Of a stretch of 64,000 nucleotides of DNA, positions 1-37,141 are shown piece after piece. The stretch comes from Chondrilla cf. caribensis (Eukaryota > Porifera > Demospongiae > Chondrillida > Chondrillidae): the NCBI GenBank assembly GCA_964020155.1, contig OZ026568.1, positions 3,877,820 to 3,941,819 of the forward strand, in the 5' to 3' direction. Position numbers and translations under genes: made by a program. Within the stretch, counting starts at the first letter, position 1. The number at the start of each line of letters is the position of its first letter. The notes below the pieces were generated by a model. The model was not told the DNA's origin, did no database searches, and was given only the letters and a program-made list of their open reading frames with translations.

Positions 1-4436
<4,436 letters not shown>

Positions 4437-4589
4437 GCCCCTCCAATGTCGTCATGCTGCGCGAACGTTGCATGCTATAATTACAAGCGTCTCGTACCAG
4501 ACGGTAGCACGACTCGGTATCCTGTTGAGGTGTTATTTTTGATCAGTGTTCGATTTCCACGTACTAGGGGACAACGCAAGGATCTTGTC

Positions 4590-5231
4590 ATGGCCACTAA
4601 TGACGAAAGAAGACCGCTGACGCCGAGATCCTTGGAAGACGGGAAAATAGGGAGATTTGAATTCAAGAGACAGACACCAACCACCGATACTACAAGAAGA
4701 AAATGGTGTAGTTGTTTAGCCACACTACCACCGCTTCCTTTGAGTATTCCTCTTGCCATCCACTACACCTGCGTCACTTTGGCCCTCATTACGACTGCAC
4801 AGAATTCTTGGCTCCCGGCGTACTTCTTCTCTCACATAGTAGTGATACTGGCTGGCGTGTGGGCGGCGAGAGACGTTTTGAAGATCCAGCCCGTCCTCTT
4901 GTACATGTACATCATCTGTATGTCCTGTGTCGTGGATTGCATCCAACTAGGAGCGTTTTACACGCGTTACAACGAAAACACTATCGTGGAAGGTCCTTTG
5001 GACAGAAACATTTTCCTCTTGTCAGTCGTGGCTGTGTCCACTCATCTCGTGGTGAAACCCATCGTTGTAGCATACAGTGTACTCGTCGTGTTTCAAAGGT
5101 CTCCACAGTTATTGTCGAAGTGTTGTGGTGGGTCTCCAGGTCGGCATGAGAACTCCACAACCAACAACATTGAGACAAACCCAGATCTGTCTATAGGCTC
5201 AAACAGTACACTGCAAGGCAATGGACGATAG
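4590..5231 (+). CDS. AGTRAP-like multipass membrane protein, copy 1
   Basis: Intronless gene of 213 residues from ATG 4590; an in-frame ATG at 4446 would add 48 residues but they are not hydrophobic and not shared with the paralogues. After a polar ~50-residue N-terminus come about four membrane segments. The core GVWAARDVLKIQPVLLYMY, then VVDCIQLGAFY and VVKPIVVAY, matches type-1 angiotensin II receptor-associated protein (GVWA, LDIVHISIFYP and LLLKP in human). AGTRAP binds the AT1 receptor tail in vertebrates; the role in this organism is unknown. The polar C-terminus of about 45 residues is absent from copies 2 and 3. First of three tandem paralogues, divergent from the alpha-catenin-family gene. 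Confidence 0.75.
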   Translation: MATNDERRPLTPRSLEDGKIGRFEFKRQTPTTDTTRRKWCSCLATLPPLPLSIPLAIHYTCVTLALITTAQNSWLPAYFFSHIVVILAGVWAARDVLKIQPVLLYMYIICMSCVVDCIQLGAFYTRYNENTIVEGPLDRNIFLLSVVAVSTHLVVKPIVVAYSVLVVFQRSPQLLSKCCGGSPGRHENSTTNNIETNPDLSIGSNSTLQGNGR

Positions 5232-5765
5232 TGAACTCTGAGATTCTGAACGAGAATTAGTAACACCTTCTCAGCCTGTTATACATAAATAAGGAATACA
5301 TTGTACTATAATTTACAATATCAAATTACAATATTATCGTTATCATAATTAATAATTATTATAATACTATTATATTTGATGTGTGAATGTACTGTATACA
5401 TTGTATATATAGTCTGATTTGTGTGTGGGGTATATTTATTCACTTCAGTCTGTATTATTCACTTGAAATTGAATGTACTTGTTTCACCAGTATTGGTCAT
5501 TTCACACTGCAACTGTTGGATGCGGGTGGAACATGGGTCTACAAAGTGTAAACATGTAATCAAGCGTGTGATTACAAGGTTAATTACTGTGCAGTGAACC
5601 CCAATTCATCCAATCATGTTTGTTCCTTCAAACCTAGTGGAACAGTTTGGGTGTTGAATCATAAACATTTTTGATCAGGGAGCTTATATATATATACTCT
5701 CGAGAGTTGAATCATAAGGAGCAATAATTATTTCATCGTGTAAGACAGTTACAGTAGGTTAGGTC
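5232..5765. other. Intergenic, AT-rich 3' flank of AGTRAP-like copy 1
   Basis: Very AT-rich (TAATAATTATTATAATACTA-type sequence). A TATATATATA run at about 5686 lies 80 bp upstream of the small reading frame at 5766. No other gene is seen. Confidence 0.6.
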
Positions 5766-5945
5766 ATGGATCTGGCAGCTACAGTTAGAGATGAGGTTTC
5801 CAGATACAAGCAGCCCTCCAACATTGACTACCAGTTTCAGTTTCACATTGACAAGGTGTGTATTATGAGTACGTCAAGAAGTGAAACTTCCACTGTCATG
5901 GGACAGCCAGGCACAGCCAAGGAAATGTATACATTAGGAAATTGA
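5766..5945 (+). CDS. Small uncharacterised reading frame or isolated first exon
   Basis: Reads MDLAATVRDEVSRYKQPSNI and continues for 59 codons, or splices at AAG|GTGTGTATT (5856) after 30 residues. A TATA-like run lies 80 bp upstream. The first 30 residues look more protein-like than the remainder, which suggests a real first exon whose continuation I cannot find before the next AGTRAP-like gene. I do not recognise it. It could be a decayed gene fragment. Confidence 0.25.
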   Translation: MDLAATVRDEVSRYKQPSNIDYQFQFHIDKVCIMSTSRSETSTVMGQPGTAKEMYTLGN

Positions 5946-6879
5946 AACGACTTCACACTTCCTCTTTGTCAATCCAACGGTAAACCTCAACCATGGGTAG
6001 CAAAAGACTGTGCTCGTGTATTCAAATCAATTCCCAGTGTATATTGTTCTGTACTAATCCCTTGATGCATACTTTCAACATACCTATGGACACTCACTAC
6101 ATAATAATATGATTTAGGCTTTCAGAAGAATGTATCAGCTCTATGGCTTCCAAAGAATGAATTTGGCAAACATATGTTGTATTTCACAAATTCGTTGTCA
6201 GACAGTCATCCAATCTGTTACTCATGAACCTTCAAACACATTGTACCACCAAGTCACAGTTGATGTAACCAAATATGTATGCATTCATGAACACCGTTAC
6301 ACGAGCTGATATCTCAAGTTTGCCATGAAAGCACCTATTCATGAAGCTGTAACACCCACTTGTGGCTAGCATTATATACTGATAAGGTCGTCAACTCAAT
6401 ATGGGTTGATTCCTTCAATGATATTAATCGCAAAGCATAAGAATTAATGTTTATGTGTGTCCCCTTCTGCATGGTGTCAGATAGTCAACTTAGTCTATAG
6501 GGTAGTTCAATCCACGCTCACACCCTATCTCCGTTCGCATCATCGTACAATTACTATGGTACAAACGGACGAACTATAGCAGGTTCGCCGCCATTAATTT
6601 TAGCAGCGTGCGCCATAAAATGGCGGTAGGGGACAGTGGAACCGCGATCGCTCGAGCCTAGTGAGCCATGATTTCACAACCCTTGGTGCAGTCGAGAACA
6701 GTGCTTGCGGTCCCCTCGATACCAATGCCGTCACTGAAGCATACGCTTATATTGGTCTATATAATTATACCATTCAGAGCTACTGCAGCCAAAGTAAATT
6801 ACAAGTGTTCTTGTCGAGTTGACTGAATACAGCCGCTGCGAGTATATCACAGGAAAAAGAACCGTTAACGTCTAAATCG
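5946..6879. other. Intergenic region, no gene recognised
   Basis: No long reading frame or RNA gene is seen. The last ~300 bp before the next start are richer in CG dinucleotides (CGCGATCGCTCGAGCC near 6642), consistent with a promoter region for AGTRAP-like copy 2. Confidence 0.5.
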
Positions 6880-7353
6880 ATGGAAAACGGGGGAAGTAAT
6901 GGATTAAATTTCTATGGAACCCAGCAGAGACTGAGAAACAGAAGCAGCTGTGCGCGTTTGTCAAGAATATCCATAATACCCCTGACCCTTCCCCTAGCTA
7001 TTCACTGTACGTGTGCAAGTCTTGCCCTCATGACGAATACACACTATCCTTTGCTTCCGGTGTACTTTTTCTCAAACATGGTGATGCTGATCTCAGGCAT
7101 ATGGGCTACAGGAGACCTGACCAAGCTTCAACCTCTTCTCTTGTATGTTTACACTATAATCCTTTCCTGTGTCGTAGACTGCATCCAGATTGGAGTATTC
7201 TTTTCTCGCTACAATGAATTCACTTTAGTGGAGGGAGGTGTAGACAGAAGCATCTTTCTCTTGTCGTCTATAGCAGTATTTACCCACCTCGCTCTAAAAC
7301 CTTTCATTCTTGCATATGCCATAATCATTGTTGTAACCCAAGCTTGTAGCTAG
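6880..7353 (+). CDS. AGTRAP-like multipass membrane protein, copy 2
   Basis: Intronless, 157 residues. It shares with copies 1 and 3 the blocks PLAIHCTCASLALMT, LLPVYFFSNMV, GIWATGDLTKLQPLLLYVY, VVDCIQIGVFFSRYNE, DRSIFLLSSIAVFTHLALKP, and ends a few residues after the last membrane segment. Four hydrophobic helices are visible. The best family match is AGTRAP (central GVWA and D-I/V-H/Q-I-x-x-F motifs). The start at 6880 is the first ATG after a long non-coding leader. Function beyond membrane residence cannot be read from sequence. Confidence 0.75.
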   Translation: MENGGSNGLNFYGTQQRLRNRSSCARLSRISIIPLTLPLAIHCTCASLALMTNTHYPLLPVYFFSNMVMLISGIWATGDLTKLQPLLLYVYTIILSCVVDCIQIGVFFSRYNEFTLVEGGVDRSIFLLSSIAVFTHLALKPFILAYAIIIVVTQACS

Positions 7354-8270
7354 ATACAGTAATGCCACAGGACTTTTGCACACACTGTGTATTTTAATTT
7401 ATTTTTTGTTTGATATTATAGAAAAGCTATAAAATTATCAAGTTCAAATGATAACACAAGCTGTTTTTCGAACTCAGTCTTAGATCATCAAATCCCAAAG
7501 TAAAAGCCAATGTAGTGATAGTGTAGTATAGCTTGATACTAACAGTAAAGTAGGTACAGTCATGAGGTGTGCAGTGTGGAACCTTCTATAGTGGTAACTT
7601 GGGGACTCTAAAAGCAGCTATTATAGGGAGATGGCCTGCACAGGTAGGTTGAAGTGTACCCTATAAACCCCTTTTGGACTTGCCTCCTATAGAGATGTGA
7701 TCTACCAATACAGTGACCATAGATAATCTTGCACACAGGCCTCAATGTACATTTACATACATATGACATATATAGTACACTTCAGAACTACGTAAATGTG
7801 CGAGATAAACTCAAAGGTAGACAGCATTGTCAATTTTCCTAGTGCATCAGTGATTTCCACACACAGTTCATTGCCATCATGAATTTACTACAATGACATT
7901 ATGTTATGTAGCTAGACTCTAACACGTTTTCCTACTTCAGATATATTACGCCGTATTACACTGCTGACTCCACAAGATCATAGATACTCACTCTATACTA
8001 TGGACCCAAAGTGATCTATTGTACTGATGCCTGCAACAGGCTGTGGGTATCACTTCGCTGACTACGTTTACGCAATTAATTATGATATTCATCGCGGGTA
8101 GATGAAACAATAAAAATCATTAAGTCGACCCATTGTTAAATCGTAAATCGTAAAGTAGACTGTAAAGGAATAGTCGGATCATTAATTTTTGATGAATTTG
8201 ATAGCTACAAAGTACGGCGAGGCTAGGCTTCACTCGGAAATTACGTGTTTGTAGCCATCGTAGAAGCACT
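7354..8270. other. Intergenic region, no gene recognised
   Basis: AT-rich sequence between AGTRAP-like copies 2 and 3. I see no coding exon, RNA gene or clear repeat in it. Confidence 0.5.
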
Positions 8271-8786
8271 ATGGCCAGAAAAGATGAGAAGATTCCTCTG
8301 GCGTCCAATCTCACGGAAGACGGACGAATGAACGTGAGTGACGCCAGTCAAAGCATGTCTGACAAAACAAATGGAAACAAGTGCTGTCCATGTTTGTCAA
8401 AAACATCTCATCTTCCTATAAGCATCCCTATATCTATCCACGTCACTCTTTCTACTTTGGCCCTCATTACGACAAGAGAGAACTCTTGGCCTCCGGTTTA
8501 CTTCTTTTCCAACATAGTGATGGTATTGGCTAGCGTGTGGACAGCAAGAGAATTGGACAAAATCCAACCAGTCATTCTGTACATGTACACCATACTCCTG
8601 TCCGCTGTCGTCGACTCCATCCTGTTGGGAGCGTTTTTCCCGCGCTTCAACGAAAGAACTCTCGGCGGAGATCCCTTAGACAGAGGGATCTTTCTCTTGT
8701 CGTCCGTATCAATGATCGCTCACCTCGCCATGAAACCGGTCATCCTAATTTATCTCATAATTGTTGTTATCCAGAGATGTCAATAG
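8271..8786 (+). CDS. AGTRAP-like multipass membrane protein, copy 3
   Basis: Intronless, 171 residues. The N-terminus MARKDEKIPLASNLTEDGRM resembles that of copy 1 (MATNDERRPLTPRSLEDGKI), so copies 1 and 3 are the closest pair. Core blocks are LALITTRENSWPPVYFFSNI, SVWTARELDKIQPVILYMYT, VVDSILLGAFFPRFNE and DRGIFLLSSVSMIAHLAMKP. The FFPR segment is close to the IFYPR of human AGTRAP. A possible polyadenylation signal AATAAA lies at 8874. Tail-to-tail with the P450 gene; the two stops are about 210 bp apart. Confidence 0.78.
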   Translation: MARKDEKIPLASNLTEDGRMNVSDASQSMSDKTNGNKCCPCLSKTSHLPISIPISIHVTLSTLALITTRENSWPPVYFFSNIVMVLASVWTARELDKIQPVILYMYTILLSAVVDSILLGAFFPRFNERTLGGDPLDRGIFLLSSVSMIAHLAMKPVILIYLIIVVIQRCQ

Positions 8787-8941
8787 GTGGACTATAAATA
8801 CTACAATAATTCACTGTACCTTTTCTAATTAATCTTGTATAATGATATTAATTAATATGTACATGGCATTGTTAATAAATTTAAACACGTCAAACAGATG
8901 TGTATTGGTTATAATTATAGTTTCAATATTATATATACATG

Positions 8942-8990
8942 TTCCTACACAACTTCTTGGACCCCCTCCAAAGGTCCATATTTTATCAAT
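8942..8990 (-). pseudogene. Duplicated fragment of the P450 haem-binding exon
   Basis: About 46 bp (8944-8989) are identical to part of the P450 haem exon at 9492-9537, which encodes the IWTFGGGPRSCVG stretch. The copy is in the same orientation and lies just past the P450 stop codon (8998-9000). It has no splice acceptor of its own in view and no coding continuation. Confidence 0.85.
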
Positions 8991-8997
8991 ATAAATA

Positions 8998-12973
<3,976 letters not shown>

Positions 12974-13448
12974 ATGACTTGTCGCCTATCACCAACGAAT
13001 CTTTGTGGTCCAATTTCCAATGAACACTTGAAGCGTTAAACACCGAGTTTGTATACTGTAATAATATATAGTACGCTGCGTTGGTATATATATATATATA
13101 TATTATACAGGGGACCTCTCTATAAAGGACACATTGGGACCAGCTATTTTGTCCACTGTAGAGAGGTTGTCCACTCTTCAGAGGTGGAAAACGTATTAGT
13201 ACTACGGGGAAGTCTACTTTTGGGGCCTTAGAATGTGTCCTTTGTAGGGAGGTAATTTCTATGTTGTCCTTTATTTGGAGTGTCCTTTAGTAGAGGTTCC
13301 ACTGTATCACGTAGTAAAATGGTCGACCACTGTTATTACCAAAGGCTGCTTCTACTACTATAGAAGGATATGTAATATGAATGCAAGTTACATTACAAGG
13401 GATCGCTTGAGGCAATCCATGACGTCATTTACAGTCCGCTACTTCTGG
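12974..13448. other. Intergenic gap between P450 start and CFAP43 stop
   Basis: Holds the 5' flank of the P450 gene, a TA-rich run near 13087, and the MITE at 13108-13304. No coding exon is seen. Confidence 0.6.
13108..13304. mobile_element. ~197-bp MITE with TA target site
   Basis: TA-flanked. It starts CAGGGGACCTCTCTATAAAG and its right end is the inverse complement of CAGTGGAACCTCTACTAAAG. Internal GTCCACT/GTCCTTT motifs repeat in both orientations, so the RNA would fold strongly. Confidence 0.75.
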
Positions 13449-23631
<10,183 letters not shown>

Positions 23632-23704
23632 TTTCTGACCGTCTATAGTTGGTTGTCATGGCAATATCAGCCATTTTTCCCTCGGTTTGTCTCTTGCTAA
23701 GGAG

Positions 23705-23869
23705 ATGCTCAGTACCAAGATGTCCAGAATAGAAGTAAGGCCGGCAGACTTGACAGAGTACGAAGAAAGCAAGTCCTCAAAGTCACCATCCGAAACTCCT
23801 CGTAATCAAGCTAGAAAGAAGCCGAGTAGTCCCAAAGAGACGCCAAGCACTACACCAGAAGCCCACTGA
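23705..23869 (+). CDS. Small basic/polar reading frame divergent from CFAP43
   Basis: From ATG 23705 it reads MLSTKMSRIEVRPADLTEYE, then a Ser/Pro/Lys-rich tail, and stops at 23869 (54 residues). It starts 73 bp from the CFAP43 start on the opposite strand, the same spacing as the other head-to-head pairs here. I do not recognise it and see no second exon before the AT-rich region. It could be a short real protein or a promoter-associated transcript. Confidence 0.3.
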   Translation: MLSTKMSRIEVRPADLTEYEESKSSKSPSETPRNQARKKPSSPKETPSTTPEAH

Positions 23870-24289
23870 ATGTGATCTATCCATTCATCCGAGCTGTTAC
23901 GAACAGTGTTTGATATTAACACAGTGTTTCTTTTTATACCAATATATAATTAAAATCAAATTCATTTAATTGAATGATTTCCACTTCTCATTTAGTAGAA
24001 ATGCATACACATGTATTTAATACTGTACATGACACGTGTAGGATGGTCATTGTATTGGATCCATTCATTAGTATTTGTGTTATTTAAGTTACGTAATAGC
24101 CATTGTATTATCTGTATTCTTGCTGGACTCTTATTGTTAATTCACATATCATGTGACCAGCATCAGGTGAAACATGTACATTATTATACGTTCAATGATT
24201 ACTGTTAATTAATTCTGATCTACAACGACAAAGGTACAATCACATACTGACATACACAATGCATTAGTTGGCATATTACATACTCAATG
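23870..24289. other. Intergenic, AT-rich
   Basis: Separates the small reading frame from the MIC60 stop codon. No gene, RNA or clear repeat is visible. Confidence 0.5.
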
Positions 24290-26883
24290 TTAAGACAGAG
24301 AGACAGATGATGCTGCAATGTACTCTGTGATGACTGTTGCAGCTTGCTTCACTTCTAGATACAACCTTGCATCTTTCAGCCAGTCTTTGGCAACCCTTCG
24401 AGGTTCTCCTTGTAGCTGATTCAAACACCGTGTAGCCATTTCCAAGTCCCCGTGGTTAATGTATGCTTCAGCTTGATGTAGTATCTCGTATGTATCCAGC
24501 TCTTCCAGAGGCGTATCTTTGTCAATGGTATTGAACGGTAAAACATTGAAGGTGAACACACTAGCAATAGCTGACACGAGGTATGTTCCTAATCCTCCGT
24601 GTTCTGGTACAAGGGCTACTCTGTGACACACTTTCTGAACTTTGTCAAAACGCCTGTACAACGAATGGAGCGAGGCAATTTCTCTTCCACTCAGAATGCC
24701 ATCAGGTACACCACTGATGACAGCTAGGATGAATGCATCGTCACGAGCAGCTTCCTTCAAGGATGAAAACTCCCTTCCAAGACTGCACAGTTCTGTTCCT
24801 TCGTTCCTATCAGCAGCTTGGAAGGCTTTGCTGAGAGTTTCACAAGCCGCTCTCAAACCCTGCTGCTTTTTCACCTCTTTTTCCGCATTCGAGATGGCAT
24901 CAATCATCCCATCAACTGCCTGAAGATGAGCCATACTCCTTGCAAGCTCAACCTGATGTCTGTCTGTTACTTCCCGTAAGTCACTCTGGAATTTCTCCGA
25001 ATATTCTTTCCCCAGCTGATCATGCTGTTCCTTGAGGGCACCTTGAAGTTCTTCTTCCTGTAAAACTAGCTGGCGTTTTATCTGCTCTCTCAACTTCTGC
25101 TCATAAAACTTCTCCAACTCCTCCGCCTACAAGACAAGCATTTACATCATCTTACAACACACAACAAAATACCAGATACCACAATAACATAAAAAAATGT
25201 GCGCATACATACACATACACAGCAGTTTTACTCCCTTGTGATATTACACAGGTTTGATACTATGGAAAAACTGTGTGTGACATAAGATGCAACCTATTAT
25301 CACAGACCTTCTAGCATTATACCATCTATTATGGCAGTAAAATATCGATCAATGTTAGGATCTTATTGGGTGGATTAATTGTCCATACCTGTTTTTTGAG
25401 ATTTTCGTTTTGATTCTGCTGTTCCTTTTCAAGTGCAGCGGCCACCCTCTCCTCCACAATGCTAGCAATGTCCTCCTCTTGCTGCTTCACCATCTCACTA
25501 ATCATCTCCTGGTCTCGGGACTCCAACTCTTCCATCCTCTTCTTCATAGCTTCAATCTGTTCCTGAGAAACAACAAGCATTGCCTGAAGTTGTTCTACAT
25601 CATCAACAGAACTGGACAATTCCTTTTTATCCAATTTTTGTTGCATTTCCAATATTTTTTCTTCGAGACGACTGAAATGGGGAGTTAACCCACCAAGTAC
25701 AGCACTGGCAGCCTCCTTGCTCTCCTTCACCTTTGCATCCAATGCCTTCAGAACATTTTCAGCTTTTGATGCTTGCTCTTGTAGATTATGTGACAAGGCA
25801 GACTGTATAGCTAGCTTCAGTTTCGACAGAGCCTCATCATAACTCTTCGTAGCTTCTTCACAGTCGTTTTGAACATGGTTGGTCTGCTCCTTGGCCGCAG
25901 CAAGTGCGATATTAGCCTCTTCAACATTCCCAGACTTTTCCATCGCATGGTTCAGGCCCTTCGTAAGACTGTCAACAGTCTGAGTAAACAAGTCATGAGA
26001 GCGGACGGTGGATTCGGCCACAGAAGAATAGGTTTTTATAACATCAAGCAGTTGTTGCTCATGAGCACGTTGTTCCTGGAGAGCTTGACTGTCCTTGTCA
26101 CCACGGTCCGTATTGTTATCTGGGGATTCCTGTTGCTGGGTGGGTGCCACTGGAGGAGGTGCTATTGTATTTGTCTTCGCTTTTACTTGCGGTTTTGAAG
26201 TTGCCGATTTCTTACTTTTTTCAGGTTTTGATTCTTTTCTTTCAGGTGAAGACTGCATAGCTTTTTTCTGTTCACTCCCTTCATGCTTCTTAGTGGCACC
26301 CTGTGGTTCTTCTCGTGACTTATTTTCTGGCTTTGAAGTGGCTGTGGACAGCTTGGGCTGTGGTGGTTTTGGTTGATCTTTCGGTTTCTCATGCTGTTGG
26401 GATGAAAGCTCTTTAGTTTGAGGCATGCCGGAGGATTTCCGTTTCTGGGGTTCGAAAGGAGCTTCCGATTTCTTATTTACCTGACCTCCCGCACCAGAAA
26501 CGTATTCGTATGCTTTGTAGTACCACTGGGCCACTTGTCTCTTGGCTCGACCATAGTCCCCGATAAACCCCGGGAAATGATGATCTATTGACTCTTGAGC
26601 TCCTGGTAGGTATTCTAAGATGAGTACACTACCTCCTATTACTGAAGCCGTGCCGAATAATGCTTTAGTTAGCCATTTTGATCCCCTAGTTTCAGGCTGA
26701 GGAGAAATTGATACTCTCCTTACAAATAAAGACTTCCTGGGCCGCAACATCTTAATAAGCAAATAAAACGCAAATATAAATGTGAAAATTCAAACATACG
26801 ACATTTACTATTCATACAGTCGTGCTACTTACCGGATGGTCAAACATGGACGGCCTTCCAACGAAGAATCTTCTGGCAGCCAT
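24290..26883 (-). CDS. IMMT: MICOS complex subunit MIC60 (mitofilin)
   Basis: Inner-membrane organiser that forms crista junctions. Three exons: 26883-about 26833, 26750-25389 and 25126-24290. Exon 1 gives MAARRFFVGRPSMFDHP, and exon 2 continues with basic LRPRKSLFVRRVS, a mitochondrial presequence. A membrane segment (ALFGTASVIGGSVLILEYL) lies near residue 50. A Lys/Pro/Gln-rich stretch and a long coiled coil follow. The C-terminal mitofilin signature is clear: VFTFNVLPFNTIDKDTPLEE, INHGDLEMATRCLNQLQGEP and RRVAKDWLKDARLYLEVKQA. Length is about 750 residues, as usual for the family. Head-to-head with the FERM gene, 77 bp between start codons. Confidence 0.95.
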
Positions 26884-26960
26884 GTTGTGCACGTGCAGAC
26901 AAGTCATGAATATCATTAATCTTCCCTGCGGACGGGACGACCCAAAGAACCATTGTTAAG
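26884..26960. promoter_or_regulatory. Shared promoter of MIC60 and FERM gene, with CACGTG
   Basis: Only 77 bp separate the two divergent ATGs. It contains CACGTG at 26890-26895 in a palindromic GCACGTGC setting, a bHLH-type E-box. Confidence 0.5.
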
Positions 26961-31489
<4,529 letters not shown>

Positions 31490-31853
31490 TGGTTGGACTC
31501 CCCTCCTTGTTCATGGTGTTTCATTCAGACTCATTATCATTGTAGTAACCTGTTGAGGATGTATGTTTTTCATTTTTCTGACAGACTCACGTGCATTTAA
31601 TTTGTTTATGTTTCTACTAGTAGTGAGTAGCTATAATTATTGATAGTATGTATGCATATAATATGTGTATGATGGATTAGAACACAATATTTGATTGTCA
31701 TTTGATACTTGATAATTGATCAATAATGATTAAATTGTTGGATCTTTGGAATTAAGCTAATATTAGTATTATGTATACACACTACAAATTGCTTGTGATT
31801 AATTATACAAAATTAACATGGATGAACCATAATTTCCATAACAATCCTTAGGT
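31490..31853. other. Shared 3' flank of FERM gene and hexokinase
   Basis: The two genes converge here. The sequence is AT-rich with no exon or RNA gene visible. Confidence 0.5.
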
Positions 31854-36506
<4,653 letters not shown>

Positions 36507-36587
36507 CAGCGTATCTTCTTCCGGGCGAAGAGGGAGCAGCTTTAACGATATTCATTGCTTAAATACGCACGTGCTTTCATTGAGAAA
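36507..36587. promoter_or_regulatory. Shared promoter of hexokinase and TCERG1, with CACGTG
   Basis: 81 bp between divergent ATGs. CACGTG lies at 36568-36573 in a GCACGTGC palindrome. Confidence 0.5.
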
Positions 36588-37049
36588 ATGGCTGACGGAC
36601 AAGCCCCAGGTATGGATCAAGAAGTGGGCAATCCACCTTTTCAAGAGTCTGGAACGGGACCAATGACTCCTAACAGCTTAAAGTGTGTATTTTTTATTGA
36701 TAGGTTTTATGAATATTACACTCAGCTCATGCCAGCAATCATTTTCTTCCAAATATTAAGCAGGCTCTCCATACTTGGACCTGGTACCTTGTATTCTAGC
36801 CCTGCATTAGTATACTGGGATCCACGGAGACCGTGCCATGTAACCATGCACAATATGTACTGTGACCTCTCAACATTCTTCTGTATCACTAGTGTCAGTC
36901 TTGGGTCCCTTCAGTGTGTGTTTGGTATCGTTACTGCAGTGCTACTATCCCTACTGTTCCTGGTCCTCCTTTTGTACCAAACCCTCAACCTCTTTTACCC
37001 AGTGGGCACCAAGCCCCACCCCCAGGTACTTGATTCATCACACACGCAC

Positions 37050-37141
<92 letters not shown>

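Noticed and set aside
4446..4589. 48-residue N-terminal extension of AGTRAP-like copy 1
   Set aside because: Not shared with copies 2 and 3; the ATG at 4590 begins a segment (MATNDERRPLTP) similar to copy 3.
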